A program made the translations under genes and the position numbers. A model generated the notes under the pieces. It did no database searches. It was given only the letters and a program-made list of their open reading frames with translations, and was not told the DNA's origin. DNA of 64,000 nt from Nageia nagi. Its lineage: Eukaryota > Pinophyta. Positions 56,742-64,000 of this stretch are shown here, piece after piece. Every line of letters starts with the position of its first letter. The stretch's first letter is position 1. The stretch lies in contig JBITNC010000001.1 of assembly GCA_050084985.1 (NCBI GenBank), forward strand, positions 95,976,001 through 96,040,000, in the 5' to 3' direction.

Positions 56742-58499
56742 ATGATCATCATGCTTGAAAACTTGGAGGTGCCCAAGTTTGATGGACAAAATTATGCTTC
56801 GTGGAGCATAATTATGAAGACCTTGCTCAAGGCTAAGGACCTTTGGAGCATTATAGAATATGGGTATGATGAACCTCCATCTTGGAGGTCTCTTGAAGTA
56901 GAGGAGAAAAGAGAAAAGAAGGAAAAGCAATATCAAAATTGCTTAGCTCTCATGGACTTAAGAAAAGGTATGAAAGAAAATGTTTTTCCTCTTATAGCAA
57001 TTTGTAAATAAGCTTCTATTGCATGGAAGGTTTTGAAAGATGTTTTTGATGTTAATAAATATGAAGCTTGTGTGAACAAAGGGGAACCTTGTTCTTTTGG
57101 TGAAGGCTCATGGGAAGAGCCATATATGCTTGAAGAGCCTGATGGAGACTCATGTGAAGAGCCTTGTTTTAAAGATCCTTTTGAAGGACTTTTTGAAGAC
57201 ATGTCTTATGAAGAAGGCATGCATGATGATGAAGAGGAAGATATGAATTTGATGTGGCCTTGTTAAGAGGCTTGTGAAACTCTCATGGAAGGGAGTAAAG
57301 TGGATAAATAATGCTTCATGGAGGAAGCTTATGAATAATGCCTAATGGAGAAGGCATATTGTAAAAAATGTCTCATGAAGGAGGCATGTCATGAAGAGTG
57401 TCTCATGAAGATGGCACCATCTCAGAAATTTGTGGATTCAAATCATGGATCACAAATCATTCTCATGGAAGAGAATGTTGAAGACAAGGAGCATTGTTGG
57501 CTCCCTTATGATGAAGACCACTTATCAAGAGTGGAGAATGAAGATGACTATCTCAAGGGGGAGATGGAAGATAATGAGATAGCCATTGATGGACTTCATG
57601 GTGAAATGGAGGCATCAAAAGATCTTGAGAGTTGTCTTATAAAGGCAACAATATGCAAAGAGAAACCATGGGAATTCCTTATCATGAATGAAGAAATGAT
57701 TGCTTTAAAATCAACATCAAAGGAAAGATTAATGTGGATATCTACTCACCAAAACATCATTAGAGGAAATGATTTCTTATTTTTTGGCTTATTTACTAAT
57801 GCTACTAATGAATGTTTGCTAATCAAATGTGTGAAGGATAGGTTGAAGGCTATGGAGAATGGAGGAGAATGTCTTATCAAGGCATTGCTTGAGGATTGCA
57901 TCATGGAGACAACATTGAAGAGTCTTCCTTGGGAGAAGACATTGATGAAAAACTTGGGTCATGTGGATCCAAATGATGATTGTAAAATCTTAGTAAGGTG
58001 TGATTTTTTGAGTGAAAATTTGTGTGAGGAGCAACATTTGCTTGCATATGTAATAAGCCAATGTGTGGCTTTATATTGTTTGAAAGTGTGTGTAGAAGTT
58101 TGTGAGAGAGTACTATGGTACAATTATTATTGTGAGATGATGAATACATACTCATGTGGAGTATGGATATGTAATGATGTAAAAGATGATAATCCAAGAG
58201 ATGAAAGAGAGTGGTTGATTAAAATCAAATATGGAGAGACTTTTGTTGAAGGGGGAGCTTCTCAACAAAAGGAGGCACTCAATAAAGGAGCAACATCAAC
58301 AACAATGAAGAAGATTCCACATAACAAGTGGAAGGAATGCCCACATCATACTTTTCAAAAATTTGATTTCCTATTGATTAATTTGAGGAAACACAAATTG
58401 TTTTCTTCCAACTATTTGATGTCTAAAGAACTCTTTGCGTTCCTTAGCATCAAGGGGGAGTATGTTGGAAGTATTTCTAACATGATTCCTAATTCCTAA
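56742..58499 (+). pseudogene. Copia Gag N-terminus fused to unknown Cys-rich acidic protein
   Basis: One frame runs from ATG 56742 to the stop at 58499, about 586 codons, with stops at 57009, 57264, about 57309 and about 57336 but no frameshift. The last 384 codons (57345-58499) are open, the longest unbroken frame with its own start and stop in the window. Residues 1-90 are Copia Gag (UBN2/DUF4219; FDGQNYASWS, KDLW). Then comes an acidic segment (EEP, DEEED), a short Cys-containing repeat (CLMK / EECLMK), and a long part rich in Cys, Glu and Asp with ECLIKAL-like repeats. No zinc knuckle or protease follows. The stop lies inside the 3' LTR, so the LTR encodes the last 12 residues. Function unknown. 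Confidence 0.7.
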
Positions 58500-58743
58500 G
58501 TTATTAGGATTAATTAATTAGGACTAAAGTATTTTCCTAAGTATCTAGGTCTAAGTATTTATTAGTTTATTGTTATAACAAGTAATTTGTCATGTAGTGA
58601 TCTAAGGGTGATACGTATAATGTGAGTTTTTTATGGTCATAAGAATATTATTCTCAACTTCTTATCTTGTCTTGTAATGGCTTTCTTATGCCTATATATG
58701 TAACTCATTTTGATGAATAATACAGAACATTTTGGTTCTCTCA
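58464..58743 (+). repeat. 3' LTR (280 bp)
   Basis: Collinear with the 5' LTR apart from a 7-bp gap after GTGAGTT and about six substitutions. Confidence 0.93.
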
Positions 58744-59290
58744 ATTTTAGTATATATTGAAGGGAAAGCATCTTACTTAATACCTTTTAAGTAAAAAGGG
58801 GAAAATGTTATGAATGTTTTACTTAAATTTTTTTGCAAGTTATGGAAATGATGAATATTTATTACTTAGAATATTTTATGCCTTTCTAAGTATTTTTTGA
58901 TAAATTTCTTATGTAAAGTTATGAATGAATTTATGCAAAATATGGAATTATGTAAAGATATCCTTTAGGGGTTAGTAAAAAAAACCCATTGGACTCTTAG
59001 GTTTCAAGTTATTGATGGATGATATTTCATTTTTACGTACTTTACTTTATGTTTTACATCTTTGCTTTATTTATTTATGCAAAAATCATAAATATTGAAT
59101 GTGCAACCCCTAAAATGAATGCATTCACACATGCATTTCACAACATGACTTATTTGGGGAGCCACGAGGTCAAGACAAGGTAGACTGGAGTCTTTACTCC
59201 AATGATCTAAATGGTGAAAAGTCTATACTTCTCAATTGCCCCTATATCCTCTATTGGTTTGGACATAACTCCAATAGGTGGAAAGGCATG
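58744..59290 (+). repeat. Distal block of family-X copy 2, inverted match to 4130-4705
   Basis: After the nested insertion the plus strand reads purine tract, CCCATTGGACT, CCCCTAAAATGAATG, ACATGACTT, GGGAGCCACGAGG and GGACATAACTCC, mirroring the minus strand at 4700-4130. No coding content. Confidence 0.7.
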
Positions 59291-59769
59291 TGTGTAGTGA
59301 TACCACATGTCTATCTATTCAAATATTATCTTGATAACCTAGGAGGGTAACTTGAAACTTAATCAAGATTAATAATTTGGTCGATTCAAGATATGTCACA
59401 ACCTTGAAAAATAGTTAGAACTCTTTATGAAAGTATATTACTACCCTAGATGAATTAGTTAAGGATTGGTAGGACCTAGGTTCCACCTTGTGAGCATCTA
59501 GATTAAGGCTTAATTTTAGACAAAAAATAACCCTCAACATTAGCTCTCTACATTTATTGTACTTGGTGCTGAAAAAAGTGTTGAATACATGGTATGTATA
59601 AACATTTTCTTATGTCAACTTTGTTTAACAATTTGAGCATGTCCTTTTATTAGATTTAACATGTATGGTTATTTTATTTAAACATGTATGGATGTTGAAA
59701 ACTAAACATGTAAAGTTGGTTAATGTAGTCCAAATGATTTCAAGGGTTAAAACTTTCACATTCTTATGT
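59291..59769. other. Stretch before the decayed Copia; no feature supported
   Basis: AT-rich. A 5' LTR of the following Copia element would be expected here, but no match to the sequence after its polypurine tract (63651 onward) and no primer-binding site were found, so the 5' LTR appears lost or too decayed. Confidence 0.4.
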
Positions 59770-59774
59770 AGCAA

Positions 59775-62700
59775 ATGGGAGACACCTTCTTACCAACTTT
59801 GGTATTTGGGAACTTCAGATGAAAGTTGAATTGTAGGCAAGGAAGCTTTGGCAAATAGTTAATGAGAGTCTAGTTGCTCTTATAGATGAGAATGCACTTG
59901 AGACATACAACATAAAGAATGATTTGACAACCTCCATGATTTTCCTTACAGTGTTAGATAAAGTGCCCTCATGATTTTGTCATCAACCTTAGCAAAAGAA
60001 ACTTGGAATAGGCTCAAGAAAATTTACCTTGAAAATCTAAATTTTCAAGAAGATTCATTATTCTCTAAAATTTGTTTCAATCTCATCAATGGGAAGATGA
60101 AAATGTTGCCATCTACTTGAAAAAAATTGACCTTAGGACCTAACTTGTTGCATGTGGGTGCAATTAGATCAATAATGAGTTCATGATCTTCATTATTCTT
60201 CAAATTCTTTCTTTGAATTTTAGTAACTTTGAGACAATTATTGAGATTAGGATTGATGATGAAGAAGAAGTTTTCTCTCTTGATAACCTTTCAAGGCTCC
60301 TTAAGCATGAGGAAACTTTTGACAAAAAGTTATTGATCTCTTCTCTAAAAGATAATAATATTGCTCTAAGAGAAACCAAAACTTCCTTCAAGAAGAAGTT
60401 TTATCATCAAAAGAAATTTTATCCTTATTCTTCTAAAAAATTTGAGAAAAGAGGAAACAACAACAACATTAGCTATAATAAGCAAAAATATAGAAAAATT
60501 AAGGTAAGAAAACCAAATCCCAAGGCAAATTTTGATGAAAATTGCAACTTTTATGGCATCCATGGTCATAAAGAATTTGATTGCTACAAAAAGAAAAGAG
60601 AAGAAAAGAACAAGAGTAATGAAAATGTAAAGAAATTTAAAGGAAAAAATAATATAAAAGCTAGATTTGTTGATGAAATCTACTCCATGAATCTCTCATT
60701 CTCATCTGATTGGATTGTTGACTTTGGATGCACTAATCATCTATGCTTTGAAAAAAAAAGTTTGAAAATTTTTATGAGTATAGAAAAGATGTAGTCATGA
60801 TAGGTGATAATTAAATCTTTGAAGTCTAAGGGATTGGGAGTCTATTGATTCACAAAAAGGTTATTGAGAATGTGCTTTATGTTCCTAAACTCAAAATGAA
60901 CCTTGTCTCTATAATTCAAGTTGCAAAGAAAGGATAATCATTTGAGTTTGACTCACACTCTTGGTGCATTAAGAAGGGACTTGTCATTTTGGTCAAAGGA
61001 TCGGTGAAAAATAATCCTTACATTATGGATCAAGTTTCAATGAAGATGTGTTTGTTATGAATGTGTGCTCTAAAGGTAATCTCTAGCACCAACATTTAGG
61101 GTACCTTAACCATAAAAGTATTCAAGTCATGAAAGACCTAAAACTTGCGAAAGGTTTGCCTTCAATTTCACCTTCAATTGTTTTATGTGAGAAGTGCATA
61201 CTAGGCAATATGAATAGACAAATGCTTGAAAAAGATAATGCAACAAGGGAAACTCAACATCTTCAACTTGTGCATTCAAATATGATGTATCCATTTCAAA
61301 TAAAATTGCTCTAAAGAGCATCTTATGTACTGACCTTCATCAATGACTTCACTAGGATGACATTTGACCATTTACTTAATCACAAGGACTAAACATTTGA
61401 TAGCTTTAAAGATTTCAAAGCCTTAGTTGAAAAACAAACTAATCTTAAAATGAAGATGTTGAGATTAGATAATGGGGTAGAATACAACATCAATGAATTC
61501 AATGATTTTTATACTAAGTAAATAATCAAGAGGTAGTTTACAATTCCTTACACTCCTCAATAGAATAATTTTGTTGAAAGGAAACACATGATAATTATAG
61601 ATATGGCTATATACATGTTGAAAAATATTTATAGTTGCTTATGGGGTAAAGCTATGAGCACTGCAATTTACACTTTGAATAGATGTTCTACAAAATTTGT
61701 TGTAGATAAAACTCCTTTTGAATAATGGATAAGAATAAAACCTAACATTTCTCACCTTAGGGTGTTTAGTTATAAAGCATTCTCCTACATTGTTTTTGAG
61801 AAAAAAGAAAAAGTTAATTAAAAGAGGTGAAAAAATGCATCTTTGTGGGTTATGATAGTCATCATAGAGGCTACAAGCTCTATTATCCATCCTATAAAGT
61901 TATGTTCATATCAAAAGATGTAAATTTCAATGAACTTCCTAAATAATCTTCTTCTAATGAGGATGTTGATGATCTAGATGACTCATCAGTTGCACCTAAC
62001 TGGTTGGATATTGATGTAGATAAGTCACCTTAAGAGAAAAATTCTCCAACATAAAGGATAACAAGGAAGATGAACTTAAACAAATCTTTATTTTTCAAAA
62101 TTGATAATAAGAATAGGCCTTTATCATTCAAAAAAGTTTCAAAGCATGAGTGATAGATAGAATTCATGAAGCGGAGTATGAGTTGCTTATGAAAATGAAA
62201 CTTGGTACTTGGTTCCTTATCCTAATGAAAAGAATGTGATTGGCAATAAGTGGATCTATAAGGTCAAGTTCAATTTAGTTGAATATATTGAGAAATACAA
62301 GGCAAGGTTAGTGGCCAAAGGTATTTCTCAAAAATATGAAGTGGATTATGAAGAAACCTTTGCTCTCATGGAATATATGCCTATTATCAGGATAATACTT
62401 TCTCTTTCAAGAGCTCAAGGATGGAAATTTTTTTAACTTGACTTCAAGAGTGCATTATTTAATGATGACTTAGATGTTAAAATCTATGTGAATCAACCAG
62501 AAGAGTGTATTGTGGAAGGAAAAGAGACTTTTATGTGCAAATTAAAATAAATCATTGTATGGACTAAAGCAAGCATTTAAAGCCTAGTACAAGAATTTTT
62601 TAAGATACTTTGTGAACATGGGTTTCTCCAAGTATTTTTCTAACTCCAATTTATATGTGCTCAATCAAAGAAAAGATAAGTTCTTGATTCTTCTTTATAT

Positions 62701-63631
62701 GGATGATCTTCTAATTACTAGGAACAATGATGAAATTATTTAAGAATGTATATCCAAACTTAAGGCAATATTTGAAATGATTGATCTCAATCTCTTGCAC
62801 TACTACCTTGGAATGCAAGTGTACTAATATAAGGATTGTACTTATCTTAGTCAATCCAAGTATATATTATACATTTTGCAAAAGTTTAGAATGGAGGAGT
62901 GCTAACATGTTGCAATCCCAGTATCTCCTAGAATCACTATTTCCCTTAGCTCCAACTCTTAGTTGGCATATGGTATAACTTATAGGAAATTAATTGGTAG
63001 TATTCTTTATTTGACTATTTCTAGGCTAGATATTGCCTTTGTAATGAATTTGATGGCACAATTCATGCAAAAACCATATGTTGAACACCTAAATATTGTT
63101 AAGAAAATCTTGAGGTATGTTGTAGGGATGAAGGATCTTACTCTCAAGTATTCCAAGTTTCCTTCATTTATTTTCTCAGGGTTCTCAAATTTTGACTATG
63201 GGGAAAATATAAATGATAGAAAATCAACATCTCCATATGTGTTCAACATTGTTTTAGGTGCTATCTCTTAGGATTCCAAGAAGTAACTTACTATTTCTCT
63301 TTCCATCATAGAAGCTAAATATCGATCCATGTCTATTACAGCCCAAAAAGCTATTCAGCTTAGACATTCTCTAAAACAAATTGGGTATGAGCAAACTAGT
63401 CCATCTTTGATTTCTTTAGATAATAAATCAACTATTTCTTTGTCTAAGAACCTTGTGTTCCATCAAAGAACAAAACATGTGAAAATCCAAACCCATTTTA
63501 TCAGGAAGAAAGTCCTTGATGACATCATACACTTGAAGAATTGTCCATCAACTTTAAACTCTACTAATTTGTTCACCAAGCCCCTTCCTAAAGCTCAGTT
63601 TAGTAAGCCTAGGATGCTATTAAGTTGGTGA
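59775..63631 (+). pseudogene. Copia Gag-Pol polyprotein, multiply broken
   Basis: Gag starts near 59775 (IWELQMK, LWQIVNESL). An open 203-codon piece (60183-60794) ends Gag with a zinc knuckle at 60543-60584 whose second Cys is Tyr (60552-60554), and enters protease with WIVDFGC, where Phe (60723) replaces the Ser/Thr of the catalytic triplet; Asp is 60720. Integrase: zinc-binding region about 61090-61230 (LCEKCILG), core with VHSNM, VLTFINDFTRM, LRLDNG and NNFVERK (about 61270-61580), mutated at the first Asp. RT: open piece 62209-62436 ([16 protein letters not shown]) and YMDD intact at 62696-62707. RNase H and C-terminus: 62963-63271 and 63329-63631. More than twenty stops and several shifts interrupt it. 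Confidence 0.9.
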
Positions 63632-63640
63632 AATTGCCCT

Positions 63641-63650
63641 CGAGGGGGAG
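63641..63650 (+). other. Polypurine tract
   Basis: CGAGGGGGAG directly before a TG, the expected plus-strand primer site of the Copia element. Confidence 0.8.
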
Positions 63651-64000
63651 TGAATCTTGAATTCTTATATTGAATTCATATTTATGATGACAACTTCACC
63701 CCTAGGAGGAATTTTTTATTGTATAGTGTTGATTTTGTTGTACACTTTTGTGGTAAGTTTGCTCTATGTGAGGAACTTGATGTATAATTTTTTTGAGCAT
63801 TTGATTGACCATATTTTGCATTGTTTAGTTATTCATAGGTGAGACACTCATATGTATCTTTTGGTAATATTCATATATTCATGTGTGAGGAACTCATATG
63901 TGCATTTTTCTATGCTTTATTTTGTAATCAACACACATTTTGTATATAGCAAGTGACTGAGAATTGACTTGACATATTCATGATAACTTATAGTGTACCA
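63651..64000 (+). repeat. Presumed 3' LTR, partial
   Basis: It follows the polypurine tract and has no coding content except a 61-codon ORF without motif. It contains two CATATGTATCTTTTGG / CATATGTGCATTTTTC-like repeats near 63848 and 63894. No second copy is in the window, so the LTR status rests on position only. Confidence 0.6.

Larger units (their letters stand above)
55422..58743 (+). mobile_element. Small non-autonomous Copia derivative, 3,322 bp
   Basis: LTRs of 287 and 280 bp (55422-55708 and 58464-58743) start TGTTGGAAGTATTT and end TTCTCTCA. They differ by about six substitutions and one 7-bp indel, roughly 2 percent, so this insertion is older than the one at 27352. A primer-binding site (55711-55722) and a polypurine tract TCAAGGGGGAGTA (58451-58463) are present. 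Flanks GTTTT and ATTTT look like a target duplication with one change. The interior has a Copia Gag N-terminus fused to unrecognised sequence and no protease, integrase or RT. Confidence 0.9.
53192..59290 (+). mobile_element. Family-X non-autonomous LTR element, copy 2 (split by 55422-58743)
   Basis: A 467-bp LTR, primer-binding site, AT-rich leader and distal block parallel copy 1 (4130-7315, opposite strand). The element continues across the nested insertion: 54900-55421 before it and 58744-59290 after it. No coding domain was recognised in its own sequence; 54360-54790 contains only a 73-codon ORF without motif. The 3' limit is uncertain; a purine tract AAAAAGGGGAAAA followed by TGTTATG at 58806 may mark a 3' LTR start, but the following sequence does not resemble the 5' LTR. 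Confidence 0.55.
59770..64000 (+). mobile_element. Decayed Ty1/copia element with start of 3' LTR
   Basis: Gag, zinc knuckle, protease, integrase, RT and RNase H remnants follow in Copia order, then a polypurine tract CGAGGGGGAG (63641-63650) and the presumed 3' LTR beginning TGAATCTTGAATTC at 63651, which runs out of the window. The element is on the opposite strand to the copia at 1-4039 and much more degraded. Confidence 0.88.

Noticed and set aside
58806-59290. 3' LTR of family-X copy 2
   Set aside because: A purine tract and TG are present, but the sequence does not resemble the 5' LTR at 53192-53658. Kept only as a shared block.

Overview
The window looks like intergenic DNA from a large, repeat-rich plant nuclear genome. 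It is AT-rich, I found no credible host gene, tRNA or rRNA, and nearly all of it can be read as nested retroelements and transposon relics in many states of decay. A gymnosperm (conifer-like) source is my best guess. It rests on the abundance of long-lived Copia, Gypsy, LINE and pogo/Tigger relics and of non-autonomous LTR elements. It is an inference and not proven by any single gene.

Layout. 1-4039: minus-strand Ty1/copia element, cut by the window edge, with its reading frame almost intact. 4130-7315: minus-strand non-autonomous LTR element (called family X here). 7320-8340: decayed retroelement or pararetrovirus-like pol remnant. 8455-14700: AT-rich DNA with a second family-X LTR, a protease-like remnant, an acidic ORF, and an array with a period near 190 bp. 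14750-15613: probable solo LTR. About 15995-20950 and about 24893-36946: two copies of one ~5 kb block. Each holds an old minus-strand LTR next to an inverted dimer of a pogo/Tigger transposase. The second copy is split by a young LTR element at 27352-34319 with a perfect 5-bp target duplication.

36950-38220: Gypsy integrase remnants. 40057-46040: minus-strand non-autonomous LTR element whose only coding content is a coiled-coil gag-like frame. 48099-50265: minus-strand Gypsy RNase H and integrase remnant. 50360-53187: LINE (ORF1 plus endonuclease), interrupted by a second family-X element at 53192. That element was itself invaded by a small non-autonomous Copia derivative at 55422-58743. 59770-64000: decayed plus-strand Copia running out of the window.

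Most interesting points. (1) The young 2.2-kb LTRs carry twelve small hairpins. Their six stem sequences differ, but the 6-nt loops are nearly invariant (TTGGTG). They lie upstream of the primer-binding site of an element that kept Gag zinc knuckles and lost reverse transcriptase. (2) Three separate non-autonomous LTR elements keep gag or gag-like frames without polymerase. One fuses a Copia Gag N-terminus to an unrecognised Cys-rich acidic protein. (3) The Tigger inverted dimer occurs twice in the same context. None of these claims could be tested by search or alignment here; all were read by eye.
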